Origin: Candidatus Aminicenantota bacterium
GTDB taxonomy: Bacteria > Acidobacteriota > Aminicenantia > Aminicenantales > Aminicenantaceae
Assembly: GCA_020344415.1 (NCBI GenBank)
Contig: CP070825.1
Location: forward strand, 2,513,397 to 2,577,396
Direction: 5' to 3'
DNA length: 64,000 nucleotides
Below are positions 9,653-18,241 of the stretch, in pieces (the first letter of the stretch is position 1; each line of letters begins with the position of its first letter). The notes under the pieces are model-generated. The model searched no databases and was not told the DNA's origin. It was given only the letters and a program-made list of their open reading frames with translations. Both the position numbers and the translations under genes were made by a program.

Positions 9653-9727
9653 ATAAACCAGAAAACCCAGAAGAAGAGTTGGATGAGAAAGAGTTGAGCT
9701 GACTTGGCCTTTCTATTTGAAAGGATC

Positions 9728-10156
9728 TTATGAATAATCCAGAACGCCCGTATGCATGATTAATTTCCACTCGGTGCCGATTTTGGTATAGACTTTGCCG
9801 ACTCGTCCCTTCCAATGATTTTTATTATCCTTTAAATCAACCCACAGAGTATCGATATCAACCACTGCAAATGCTCCATCCCCTTGTTCGGAAATCACGA
9901 TTTTCTGGATTTCTCTATTATTATGAATGAGTTTATGGGTATCAAATAATTCCTGCCACCCATTTTTCCATCTATCGTAGTTATATCTTCCCCATTCAAG
10001 AACCCATTCCATAGGGTCGTGAGATTGCGGGGTGCGTGGCCACGGCCAGACCATATCTTGATGAAAGAGGGTCATCAATAGGTCCACATCCTGAGTATCC
10101 CAGGCTTTCGTTTCCCTATTTACCATCTCTTCGATTTCTTTTTTAATGTTTTCCAT
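9728..10156 (-). CDS. SnoaL/DUF4440-like (NTF2-fold) protein
   Basis: 142 residues starting at an ATG with AAGGAGG seven bases upstream, a strong ribosome site that fixes the start. The sequence has the pattern of a cone-shaped NTF2-like fold: a helical start (KEIEEMVNRETKAWDTQDVDLLMTLFHQDMVW), a middle with conserved Trp residues, and an ending strand series GRVGKVYTKIGTEWKLIMHTG. Such proteins range from small-molecule isomerases to association domains; function is unknown here. The frame is open upstream into the IS remnant, giving an apparent 275-residue fusion, but the ribosome site argues that the fusion is accidental. Confidence 0.72.
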   Translation of the reverse strand: MENIKKEIEEMVNRETKAWDTQDVDLLMTLFHQDMVWPWPRTPQSHDPMEWVLEWGRYNYDRWKNGWQELFDTHKLIHNNREIQKIVISEQGDGAFAVVDIDTLWVDLKDNKNHWKGRVGKVYTKIGTEWKLIMHTGVLDYS

Positions 10157-10183
10157 ACGATATCCTCCTTGTGCGTCGTTAAA

Positions 10184-11230
10184 GGATTTGGACAACAGCA
10201 ATCGGCTTGTTAAGCTATAGTTTCGCATTTCATCATACTCTAAATTTGTTCTCTCTATCAAGGCTATTGTTTGATTCAACCTCTTTCTCTGTTTCATAGT
10301 CTCAGTTTTTGTCTTTTTTCTCTGTTCCAGGATTTCCTGGTCCTTTCCAAAATATTTATCACTGGGTGTGATATTATCGATGGCCTCATGATAGCGGTGA
10401 TTGTTGTAATATTCGACCCATTCTCCAATCCGCACTTCTAACTCTCCTGGGGAATAGTAGAGATCAAGAAGAATTAGATTTTTCATGGACCGGAAATACC
10501 GTTCGATTTTCCCCTGCGTCATCGGATGATAGATCTTAGAGCGGATATGTCGCATCTTGTGATCGTCTAGATATCTCTTCAGCTCAGCGGCGATAAAACA
10601 CGATCTGATAGCAAACGGGGTCGCTGATAGACATGGACATGTTTGATTCCGGTTTTGGCAATCGCTATGTCCAGAGTTCTCTTAACATCCTCTGCCGTCA
10701 TGGCCTGACAGAGTCCCCAGGCAATGATATAGCGTGAATAATCATCCAATACCGTAGAGAGATAATACCATCCCCAGTGAATGACCTTCAGATAAGTAAA
10801 ATCTGTCTGCCAGAGCTCGTTAATCCTGGTAGTGGGATGCTCAAACTTATCCTTGGCAGAGATGACAGTATAAACCGGAGAGGTCACCAGATTCTTGGCC
10901 TTTAGAATACGATAGACACTCGATTCGGAGATGAAGTAACCCATCTCGTCTGTGATATACCAAGCGATCTCCCGACAGGACTTCTTGTAATACATCGTGG
11001 GATGAATGCTTTCTCTCCGACATAGATCCGTTATGCTCTCTTCGCCTCTCAGCCCCACCAATACAATCCGGATCTTCTCCTCGGCCGTGAATTTGCGACG
11101 CGTTTTGCGTTTAATGTCCCGGATGATGGATTCAGGTGAAGCTTTTGTTTTGACCCTCATAGATATCTCCTCGCTTGGTTTTATTATACAAAAACCATAG
11201 CTTAGAAAATATCATGCGGTGTCCAAATCT
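10184..11230 (-). mobile_element. Degenerate IS3-like insertion sequence
   Basis: Imperfect terminal inverted repeats are visible: GGATTTGGACAACAGCA at 10184 onward, and read on the other strand from 11230 AGATTTGGACACCGCA; both continue to a shared AAGCTAT(A/G)GTTT about 28 bases in. Between them lies one decayed transposase on the minus strand. No target duplication is seen next to the ends, and the two flanks belong to different genes, so a deletion or rearrangement has happened since insertion. Confidence 0.72.
10190..11160 (-). pseudogene. IS3-family DDE transposase, internally deleted and frameshifted
   Basis: Reads RRKFTAEEKIRIVLVGLRGE (orfA-type helix-turn-helix), then after YYKK jumps straight to SCREIAWYITDEMGYF, normally well inside orfB; the linker and coiled-coil region are missing in frame. 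The integrase core follows with WQTDFTYL (first Asp) and LDDYSRYIIAWG. At about 10590 the frame breaks: LLSD is followed out of frame by CFIAAELKRYLDDHKMRH, consistent with loss of about seven bases that removed the NGS of the SDNGS motif. The rest, HPMTQGKIERYFRSMKN with the third acidic residue, is in another frame. It should be inactive. The tail frame reads through into the SnoaL-like gene. Confidence 0.82.
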
Positions 11231-11731
11231 TGCTGACGTCAAATAGAGAAAATCCTGGGAAAGCTCGAGATCCTGTTCCGCATATTTTAATTTTTCCTTG
11301 GAGAGAAGAAGCCCATAGAAGGCTTGTTTTACCTGAAAAACTATGTTGAGTTTCAAGAGGTCTATCTCTGCCATTATCTCGTTCGATTCCTTGGAGGCAA
11401 TCTTTCCTCTGATGTACCTTTTCCCTGGGAATTCGATAGACTGACTTATGCCAAGATAGGACTCACCGGAATCTTTGAAGTTAAAAAACTTAGGCTGCAG
11501 ATCCGAGTCATAATCTAAGGAAGGTTGAGGGAAGGCTTTTGCCTGACTAATTCTGGCTAAAGAGGCTTGATACTGTTGCAATGAGGAGAGAATAAGCGGA
11601 TTTTGTTGGATAGCAATGGATATGCATTGTTCTAAGGTGAGAGGCCTAACAGTCTCTGCAGGCTGTCCCCAAAGAAATTTGGTTATTCCTAAAATTGTTA
11701 TGAATACGACTGGTAATTTACTTCTTAACAT
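11220..11731 (-). pseudogene. Outer-membrane efflux (TolC/CusC-type) protein, truncated by IS
   Basis: About 170 residues of an outer-membrane factor: signal peptide ending near FLWGQ, then TLEQCISIAIQQNPLI, the classic first helix of TolC family members, a QAKAFPQPSLDYD segment, and FPGKRYIRGKIA typical of CusC/CzcC-like proteins. After YLTSARF the frame runs into the IS end and adds about 30 foreign residues. The remaining two thirds of the protein, including the second OEP repeat, are not found on the far side of the IS, so the gene is not simply interrupted; its 3' part and any RND partner genes are gone from this locus. Confidence 0.82.
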
Positions 11732-11797
11732 CTAACCTCCTCGAAGCGTGGAATAAAAGGATGGTTTGAGAAGAAATTTTTTAGAAAGAAGGAAGGC

Positions 11798-12076
11798 TTA
11801 GATTTGAGGAGGGGATCGAGAGGTGGGATCGATGAGAAATATCTGTTTATAATCGAAAGAATCAAATGAAACACGAATTTCTAGAAGGGAAAGTGGAGGA
11901 AGATGAAAAAAATTAATCTGGCTTGTAGTAAGTGTAGAATTCTGGAAATGACAGGCAGGGCAGGAATTGCTTCTCTGCAGGTTTTTCTCAGTGTGAAAGA
12001 AGTTTATGACTAATGTAAGAAAAAGGAAAGCAAAGAGGAAAGCCAGATTAAGAGGCTTTTTATATTTTTTGATCAT
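11798..12076 (-). CDS. Small exported/membrane protein with CPACH motif
   Basis: 92 residues: a basic start, one hydrophobic segment (about residues 9-26), then SNSCPACHFQNSTL and a low-complexity tail. The CxxCH could be a metal-thiol site or a c-type haem site; one copy in so small a protein does not decide. It lies 66 bases upstream of the truncated outer-membrane factor on the same strand, as expected for a small accessory protein of a metal-efflux operon. I do not recognise a named family with certainty; expression is unproven. Confidence 0.5.
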   Translation of the reverse strand: MIKKYKKPLNLAFLFAFLFLTLVINFFHTEKNLQRSNSCPACHFQNSTLTTSQINFFHLPPLSLLEIRVSFDSFDYKQIFLIDPTSRSPPQI

Positions 12077-12170
12077 GTGCTTACTTATGAATAAAATAAG
12101 AGAAAAATCATGGAAAAGTCAACTTTATCAAGCTTTATTTTTAATTATAATCCAAAGTAGAAATTAGATG

Positions 12171-12255
12171 TCATTGCGAGTGACCGAAGGAAACGTGGCA
12201 ATCTCGATCTTTCATTTGAAAAGGGATTGGTTTGGCGCTTCGCTCCTTGCAATAA
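12171..12255. repeat. TCATTGCGAG interspersed repeat
   Basis: Starts TCATTGCGAGTGACCGAAGG and ends GCTTCGCTCCTTGCAAT, so the ends are partly complementary (ATTGCGAG / CTCCTTGCAAT). Related copies are at 5857-5981, 8927-9037 and 56844-56950. It sits between the small exported protein and the 3' end of the TonB receptor gene. Confidence 0.6.
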
Positions 12256-12299
12256 CAAAGGAACAAGAAATACACCTTACTTTTGTATAAACCTAAATT

Positions 12300-14252
12300 T
12301 TAATAAATAATTTTAAATCCACCATAAGCGGAAAACCTGGGTGTTCCATAGCCTTTGATCATTTCGTATTCTTGGTCAAATATATTGTCGAGGCGGCTGA
12401 AAACTTGAATTCTCGAAGTGATGTCAAAGGAAATAGCTGCATTCAAAAGGGAGTAGCCTGACAGATTGACCCGGACAGAGGGCCAGGTGGAAAAGTCCAT
12501 ATCCTCTCTTTTTCCAACGTGAATAAATGAAAGATTGAGAGTTCCTTTTCCTATGAAATGATAATTCAGGCTGGCTGTGAATTTGTGTTTTGGTCTTCTC
12601 AGAAGATGAGTGTCTGTATCCTTATCTTTGGCTTCTGTCAGGGTGTAATCTGTCTTAACAGTTAAATTGTTGAGGGGGCGCGTTATGATAAAAAATTCTG
12701 CTCCCTTTGATTCTGCTCTGCCAATGTTCAGATATCCTTTCGAGAAATCAAAGTCGATGAGGTCTTTGTAGTTATTCTGAAAATATGTTGCACCAAAAAG
12801 GATTTTGCCATCCACTATTTCCTGCTCGAATCCAAAATCCAAGCCTATACATTTTTCTGGCGCTAAATCGTCATTTCCGATGGGGCCCCATGATGTTCCA
12901 GGTGCATAAAGCTGATAGAGGGAGGGAGATTTGAAACCGGTTCCAAGGGTAGCTTTGAATTTTGTGCCCGTATTCTCGATTAAATATGCAGGCGCAAGGC
13001 GGTATGTTAAGGAGGTTCCGAACTGGCTGTGCTTATCCAGACGGATGCCTGTAGTTGCAAAAAATCGAGAAGAAATCCTGATTTGATCTTGAAGATAAAA
13101 GCCGGTTGTGTGTGCTCGCTTGAGAGGGAAAATACTCGAGAAAGGCCCCCAGAAACCTTCAGATCTATATTCAGATTCGCCTTGTTCCTGTTGATGGTCA
13201 ATTCCAAGAGTTAAAGTGTTTGATTCGTGAAGAAAGAAATTGTTTTGCCAATCTATTTTAAACAGCTTGCTCTTGAAAAGCCCGTTTTCTGAATCAAAGG
13301 GATGGGTAGTGTCGAGTAGGTTTTTATGGCGACGATCGTAATCCACCAGAGATATGCCTAATTTTTGTTCCCAGCGGTTCTTCAGATGTAAACTCCGAAT
13401 CTGGGTTTTCAGGAATAAAGCGTCATATTCCTGGGTGCTGTTCGGGTCATCCCCATAAGCTCCTCCGAAGTTGTCAATCTCAGTTTTTGTTTTGGAGATT
13501 CGTAGGATGAAATCAATATCAAGATTTTTTAAGGGATGAAAATTTAATCTCCCTGAGAATGTAAAGTTCCTGTAGCCATCCTTTTCTGTATTTCCATCAT
13601 AATTCGTACTTGCCGCCGAAAGTCCCTCGCTCTTAAAATAGGAAATGCCGAGCGAATAAGCCATTATCCGAGTATTACCGCTTATTCCAGCGTTGCTTTG
13701 GAATGTGTCGTATGAGCCGCCCAGACTCGAAAGGTGGAATCTAGGTTTTCCTTCGCCAATTTTAGTGATGATGTTCACAACCCCCGCCAGGGCATCTGAT
13801 CCATAGAGAGTACTCTGGGGACCTCGAAGAATCTCTATGCGTTCGACATTCTCTAGCGTAAGATGAGCCAGGTCAAAAGAACGGGCTGGAGAGATAGGGT
13901 CGTTGAGCTCGACTCCATCCATGAGGATGAGAGTGTGCTCTGAGTTTGCTCCTCGAAGCAACACAGACGCTGCTCCTCCAACCGGCCCGTTTTGAAACGT
14001 AGCAACGCCCAGTACTTCTTGGAGCGCTTCAAGGAGAGTGGTTTTTTTCGTCTGTTCTAAATCTTCTCTTGTAATTACCGTTACAGAACTTGCAATTTCT
14101 TTAGCTGGAGTCTCAATTCGGGTAGCTGTGACAACAATGTCATGCTGCAGAGGAGGGGAAGAAGATTTTTCTTCTTTTTGGTCTTCTTTAGAATAGATGT
14201 TAAAAGAAAAGATTGAAACGGCGAGGGCTATGCCCAAGATTTTTTTGAACAT
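12300..14252 (-). CDS. btuB: TonB-dependent outer-membrane receptor, BtuB-like (cobalamin uptake)
   Basis: A 650-residue outer-membrane barrel. Signal peptide residues 1-21, a TonB box region (DIVVTATRIETP), plug domain to about residue 170 with VLLRGANSEHTLILMDGVELND and IEILRGPQSTLYGSDALAGVVNIIT, then a 22-strand barrel ending FSAYGGFKIIY with a terminal aromatic residue. The plug resembles BtuB, and a cobalamin riboswitch lies directly upstream on the same strand, which makes corrinoid import the likely role. No ABC import genes follow. Energy would come from TonB/ExbBD encoded elsewhere. Confidence 0.9.
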   Translation of the reverse strand: MFKKILGIALAVSIFSFNIYSKEDQKEEKSSSPPLQHDIVVTATRIETPAKEIASSVTVITREDLEQTKKTTLLEALQEVLGVATFQNGPVGGAASVLLRGANSEHTLILMDGVELNDPISPARSFDLAHLTLENVERIEILRGPQSTLYGSDALAGVVNIITKIGEGKPRFHLSSLGGSYDTFQSNAGISGNTRIMAYSLGISYFKSEGLSAASTNYDGNTEKDGYRNFTFSGRLNFHPLKNLDIDFILRISKTKTEIDNFGGAYGDDPNSTQEYDALFLKTQIRSLHLKNRWEQKLGISLVDYDRRHKNLLDTTHPFDSENGLFKSKLFKIDWQNNFFLHESNTLTLGIDHQQEQGESEYRSEGFWGPFSSIFPLKRAHTTGFYLQDQIRISSRFFATTGIRLDKHSQFGTSLTYRLAPAYLIENTGTKFKATLGTGFKSPSLYQLYAPGTSWGPIGNDDLAPEKCIGLDFGFEQEIVDGKILFGATYFQNNYKDLIDFDFSKGYLNIGRAESKGAEFFIITRPLNNLTVKTDYTLTEAKDKDTDTHLLRRPKHKFTASLNYHFIGKGTLNLSFIHVGKREDMDFSTWPSVRVNLSGYSLLNAAISFDITSRIQVFSRLDNIFDQEYEMIKGYGTPRFSAYGGFKIIY

Positions 14253-14343
14253 TATCTTGTCTCCTTTTTTGCCCCCGCTCTAAAACAATCATATAGAAAG
14301 AACGGATCATTATTCCCATCTGTGCTCGTGAGGGGAGGAAAGC

Positions 14344-14382
14344 AAAAAAAATCAACCCTACCTTCCTCCCGAAGATGGGTTT
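14344..14382 (-). terminator. Rho-independent terminator in btuB leader (riboswitch expression platform)
   Basis: On the minus strand AACCCATCTTC, loop GGGA, GGAAGGTAGGGTT, then GATTTTTTTT: a stem of about 11 pairs with one bulge and a run of eight T. It lies just 3' of the cobalamin aptamer and before the receptor start, so it is the probable ligand-controlled off switch. Confidence 0.7.
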
Positions 14383-14393
14383 AAAAGGATTAA

Positions 14394-14545
14394 AGCAGGT
14401 TTCCTGACTTTCGGATCATCCTCATCCCAGGCCTTCCCATCCTTTGAATTGAAGGATAGTGGCTCTCTCTGGGATTCGTCCCCGATTACAGTAGCGGGGG
14501 CTGTGTCCGCTTCTCACGGACTTCCCTGAGCTTTAAACCTATTAC
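14394..14545 (-). ncRNA. Cobalamin (B12) riboswitch
   Basis: Read on the minus strand the conserved elements appear in order: GGGAAGTCCGTGAGAAGCGG, CAGCCCCCGCTACTGTAA, AATCCCAGAGAGAGCCACT (the B12 box), GATGGGAAGGCC, and the closing CAGGAAACCTGC. This is the standard AdoCbl-class aptamer layout. It lies about 140 bases upstream of the receptor start, and is followed by a terminator, so excess cobalamin should stop transcription. Confidence 0.93.
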
Positions 14546-14578
14546 TTAGATTGTCAAAGAAGCAAAACTTCGCTTCCT

Positions 14579-14608
14579 AATTTAGTGAAGTGTATCGGTG
14601 TTTGTCAA
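14579..14608 (-). promoter_or_regulatory. Sigma70-type promoter for the riboswitch-btuB transcript
   Basis: On the minus strand a perfect TTGACA (14608-14603) is followed after 18 bases by TAAATT. The predicted start is about 30 bases before the aptamer, as expected. Confidence 0.55.
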
Positions 14609-14609
14609 G

Positions 14610-15433
14610 GTTTTTATGGCGAAATTTTAAAATGAGTTATGTTTACTCTCTAATCAGCTAGCCTGATCCCAATACTAAACATATTTTTAGGCCCGACCTC
14701 TTCATATGTAAATATGTGCGAATATAGAGGAAGAGGCTGTCTTTTCTCTTCGGGAAAAGAGGCAGCCTCTCAAGGGGATGAATTAATAGGTAAGGGGATC
14801 TATTCTTAACTCCCTGAAAAAAGGAGGGGTAAAAAGGAGGGACTTACTTTTGCTCATGCCTTTGTTCTTCCTCATTTCAGTTGCTCCATATAGATATACG
14901 CAGAAAGACAGTAAAGAGTTGCAGGTTTTTTTCAAATAAATTATAAGTTATTGAAAACTGGCGGGTTACGGGATATCTTGAATTCTAGAGAGAGAATGAA
15001 AAGAGAAAGACTTAATACTTTAATATAACTTTTGGCCCCCTTTTTGAATATTACTAAATAATTATAACATAATTTAATAACAAATTTCAATACTTTTTTT
15101 CAATTTTCCAGAAATTTGCCTTTTTGACCCTTTTTCCTCATGTTTTTCACTATAAAATGAGTGATTTTTACATAATTTTCGTATTAACTTTCGTTTGGCA
15201 TTTTTTATGAATAATCCAGGTTGATAAAAAGCGTGCAGATTTAATTGTTTTTTTAACTTTCAGGATCGAAATGGAGCCTTGACAAGGTAATGAATTTGTG
15301 CATTCTTTTGCTGCCATAAAGCCAGAGGATTGGCCTTAGCTTTTTTGACTAAAATTATGATATCTCTTAGAATGATCCAAAAGGAGATTCTCCTTTGGAG
15401 TAGGTTTTTTCTCGCTTGAGAAGGAGTGTGGAA
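14610..15433. other. Long AT-rich intergenic region
   Basis: About 0.8 kb with no convincing gene on either strand; the short open frames have no ribosome site or recognisable sequence. The only clear structure is a hairpin at 14733-14769 (GAGGCTG...CAGCCTC with an inner CTTTTC/GAAAAG stem and UUCG-like loop). Several homopolymer runs near 15000-15200 suggest non-coding sequence. A promoter for the decarboxylase gene is presumably at the right end but I could not place it. Confidence 0.5.
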
Positions 15434-16843
15434 ATGGATAAAGATGAATTCAGACAATTTGGCTATAAATTCGTGGATTGGGTAGCTGACTATATGAGTG
15501 ATATCGCAAAATACAATGTTTTATCCCAGGTGAAGCCGGGTGAGATTCGTGACCAGCTGCCTATACAGCCACCGGTTCAGGGAGAACCTTTGGAGAGGAT
15601 ATTCGAGGACTTTCAGAAGATTATTATGCCTGGAATTACCCATTGGCAGCATCCCTCATGGTTTGCCTACTTTCCTGCTAATAACAGCCCTCCTTCCATC
15701 TTGGCTGAGTTGCTTACAGCCGGAATAGGTGCTCAGTGTATGGTGTGGCAAACTTCTCCTGCCGCAGCAGAACTGGAGGAGGTAGTCCTGGATTGGTTGC
15801 GCCAAATGCTCGGGCTTCCAGGGGAAATGGTGGGGGTCATCCAGGATACTGCTTCGACAGCTACTTTGGTTGCCCTGCTCACAGCCAGAGAAAGGGCGAC
15901 GAATTTTGAGGCGAATCAGAAAGGTGCAAGGATGCCTTTGGCAGTTTATGCCTCAGAAGAGACCCACTCAAGTATTGAGAAGGGAACCAAGATTGCCGGA
16001 TTTGGGAAGGAAAATTTACGATATATTGCTTCTGATGAGGCTTTTGCAATGTTACCTTCAAAGCTGGAAGAAGCTGTAATTCAAGATAAAAAAAGAGGTC
16101 TCAAGCCAGCTTGTGTTGTTGCGACTCTGGGGACTACTTCTTCAACTGCTATTGATCCGCTGCTTCCTATCGGAAAAATCTGCCATCGCCATAGCATATG
16201 GCTTCATGTGGATGCCGCCTTTGCTGGAACAGCTGCGATTCTACCAGAGAAAAAGGAGATGCTGGAAGGGGCAGAACATATAGATTCCTTTGTCTTTAAT
16301 CCCCATAAATGGATGTTTACCAATTTTGACTGCTCTGCTTATTTTGTCAAAGACCCCGGGGCGTTGATCCAAACGTTTGAGATTCACCCTGAGTATCTTA
16401 AGACTGGCTTGGATGCCAAGGTAAAAAATTTCCGTGACTGGGGCATTCCGCTGGGCAGAAGATTCAGGGCGCTGAAATTGTGGTTTGTGATTCGCTACTA
16501 TGGAGTGGAAGGGCTGCAGAAGATGGTGAGAGAACACATCCGTCTGGGTCAGCTTTTTAAAGAGTGGATAGAGAATGATGAAAATTTTGAACTAATGGCA
16601 CCGGCAAATTTAAGCCTTGTTTGTTTCCGCTTGAATGACGGCCGGAAAGAGGAGGATTTAAACAGCCTGAATGAGCAGTTTCTCGAAAGTCTTAACCAGA
16701 CGGGAAAGGTGTTCTTATCCCATACCGATTTGAGGGGGAAATACGTCCTTCGGATGGCCATTGGCGCGAGGATGACTGAGGAGCATCATGTGAAGGAAGC
16801 TTGGGAATTAATCCAGAAAAAGTCTGAGCAGCTTTTGAAATGA
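15434..16843 (+). CDS. PLP-dependent aromatic-L-amino-acid decarboxylase family (group II)
   Basis: 469 residues from ATG 15434, chosen because AAGGAG lies seven bases before it (an in-frame TTG at 15416 has no such site). It has the AADC layout: N-terminal FGYKFVDWVADYM, substrate-loop HPSWFAYFPANNSPPSILAE, LLGLPGEM-type motif, QDTASTATLVALLTARE, the cofactor Asp/Ala region HVDAAFAGTAAI, and the Schiff-base lysine in NPHKWMF (Lys292). Members decarboxylate Trp, Tyr, DOPA, Phe or related amino acids, giving arylamines and CO2. Single gene; no transporter next to it. Substrate is not predictable here. Confidence 0.92.
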   Translation: MDKDEFRQFGYKFVDWVADYMSDIAKYNVLSQVKPGEIRDQLPIQPPVQGEPLERIFEDFQKIIMPGITHWQHPSWFAYFPANNSPPSILAELLTAGIGAQCMVWQTSPAAAELEEVVLDWLRQMLGLPGEMVGVIQDTASTATLVALLTARERATNFEANQKGARMPLAVYASEETHSSIEKGTKIAGFGKENLRYIASDEAFAMLPSKLEEAVIQDKKRGLKPACVVATLGTTSSTAIDPLLPIGKICHRHSIWLHVDAAFAGTAAILPEKKEMLEGAEHIDSFVFNPHKWMFTNFDCSAYFVKDPGALIQTFEIHPEYLKTGLDAKVKNFRDWGIPLGRRFRALKLWFVIRYYGVEGLQKMVREHIRLGQLFKEWIENDENFELMAPANLSLVCFRLNDGRKEEDLNSLNEQFLESLNQTGKVFLSHTDLRGKYVLRMAIGARMTEEHHVKEAWELIQKKSEQLLK

Positions 16844-16906
16844 TATGCAGGAGGTCGATATTTAATCTTTGGCTTTCAAATAGGCACAGTTTTCTGGGAA
16901 GTTGGA

Positions 16907-17608
16907 ATGAAATTTAGAATTGAAAGCGAAATTTTCGAAAAGTTTCCAGGTTTGAACATTGGAATTGTCGTGGCTAAACAAATTGATAACCGGGGCAAGA
17001 GTGATGAACTGATGTATCTAATCCGCGAAAAAGAGAAAGAAATCTTGGCAGAGTATGATAATGAGACGTTGTCACAATGCTCAAGGATCGAGTCTTGGAG
17101 GAAGGCCTATTCCTCTTTTGGCGCAAAACCAAAAAAACACAAGAGCTCGGTCGAGAGCCTTTACAGGATGATTTTGAGCGGTAATAATCTCAGGCATATA
17201 AACAAGATCGTAGATATCTATAATTATGTTTCCATAAAGTATATGATTCCTGTGGGTGGCGATGATCTTTCTAAAGTTGATGGGCATATACGGTTAAAAT
17301 TTGCCCGAGGGAGTGAGCTTTTTATTCCCCTTAATTCTCAAGAAGAGCAGTCAGCAAGGCCAGGGGAAGTTATTTATAGGGACGATAAGGAAGTACTTTG
17401 CAGAAGATGGAACTGGAGAGAATGTGAAAAGACAAAGATGACAGAAACGACTGAGGATGTTGTATTGGTTTCAGAAGGGCTTCCTCCTTTTACACAGTGG
17501 GAAATTCTAGAAATTGTAGAGGATTTAAGCGGGATGGTGAAAAAGTACTGTGGTGGAGAGACGAGAACAGCCGTCTTGGATCAAAAGAAGGGAGAGTTTG
17601 AGGTTTAA
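16907..17608 (+). CDS. Stand-alone B3/B4 (PheRS beta-type) tRNA-binding domain protein
   Basis: 233 residues matching free-standing B3/B4 domain proteins (COG3382). Visible features: SRIESWRKAYSSFGAKPKKHKSSVESLYRM, then NNLRHINKIVDIYNYVSIKYMIPVGGDDLSKV, the conserved core, and EVLCRRWNWRECEKTKMTETTEDV near the C-terminus. In PheRS this domain hydrolyses mischarged Tyr-tRNA; stand-alone versions are suspected of editing mischarged tRNAs but this is not shown for this protein. It follows the decarboxylase by about 60 bases on the same strand, so the two may be cotranscribed. Confidence 0.82.
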   Translation: MKFRIESEIFEKFPGLNIGIVVAKQIDNRGKSDELMYLIREKEKEILAEYDNETLSQCSRIESWRKAYSSFGAKPKKHKSSVESLYRMILSGNNLRHINKIVDIYNYVSIKYMIPVGGDDLSKVDGHIRLKFARGSELFIPLNSQEEQSARPGEVIYRDDKEVLCRRWNWRECEKTKMTETTEDVVLVSEGLPPFTQWEILEIVEDLSGMVKKYCGGETRTAVLDQKKGEFEV

Positions 17609-17678
17609 AAAAGGAACAAATTTATTAATCCTTTCTTCAAATTTTGTACTTGCCGCAGGCCCCCATATTTCAGGATTG

Positions 17679-18140
17679 TTAGCTCTCTTTTTTCATTTTA
17701 TCATCTAGCCAGCCAAGCCTGAGAGAAGATTTTTGGTCTCTCGGTGTGTAGGGCTTGAGGTCCAGAATGGGTGTACCCTCGATCATGTCAACACCTGAGA
17801 CCTCAAGAATATTTCCTTTCCTCCCACGAACGTTAACCACAGTCACGCCGATTGGATTTGGGCGATGAGGGCTCCGCGTGGAAAAGACTCCTCTGAGGGT
17901 GTCATCGAGCAATGGCTTGGTGTGGAGCTTGAATCCTTCTGCTTTGTGAAAGACGAATATGACAACAAGATGTGTAAATCCTTCAATATCCTTTAATCCA
18001 GCCTCGTATTCTTCGAATATTTCAAGTTGTCCATGGATAGAGTTGAATCCTCGAGGGTAGGCATATTTCCCTGGCTCGATATCTTCTAGTCTCTTAAAGG
18101 GAGAATGGACGATACCGATAGGTTTGAGCTTAATATCCAT
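17679..18140 (-). CDS. trmO: tRNA m6t6A37 methyltransferase TrmO (TsaA/YaeB-like)
   Basis: SAM-dependent methyltransferase of the beta-barrel TrmO family that N6-methylates t6A at position 37 of some tRNAs. Signatures: KPIGIVHSPF at the start, GFTHLVVIFVFH, then the diagnostic GVFSTRSPHRPNPIGVTVV and GVDMIEGTPILDLKPYTP. About 153 residues; the usual extra C-terminal domain of the E. coli enzyme is absent, as in many bacteria. The ATG at 18140 gives the family N-terminus; a TTG 18 bases upstream is less likely. It lies 101 bases beyond the 3' end of ilvE on the same strand and converges with the B3/B4 gene. Confidence 0.92.
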   Translation of the reverse strand: MDIKLKPIGIVHSPFKRLEDIEPGKYAYPRGFNSIHGQLEIFEEYEAGLKDIEGFTHLVVIFVFHKAEGFKLHTKPLLDDTLRGVFSTRSPHRPNPIGVTVVNVRGRKGNILEVSGVDMIEGTPILDLKPYTPRDQKSSLRLGWLDDKMKKES

Positions 18141-18241
18141 GGGTGTTGATTTTCTCAAAGAAGAGGTTTTTCCTCAAGTATTCTATATCGATTGTGCTTT
18201 CAGAATTTGAATAATGTCAGAAGAGCAAACAGAGGTTTCCC

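Noticed and set aside
15260..15457. 65-codon minus-strand frame before the decarboxylase gene
   Set aside because: It overlaps the decarboxylase start region, lacks a ribosome site and has no domain.
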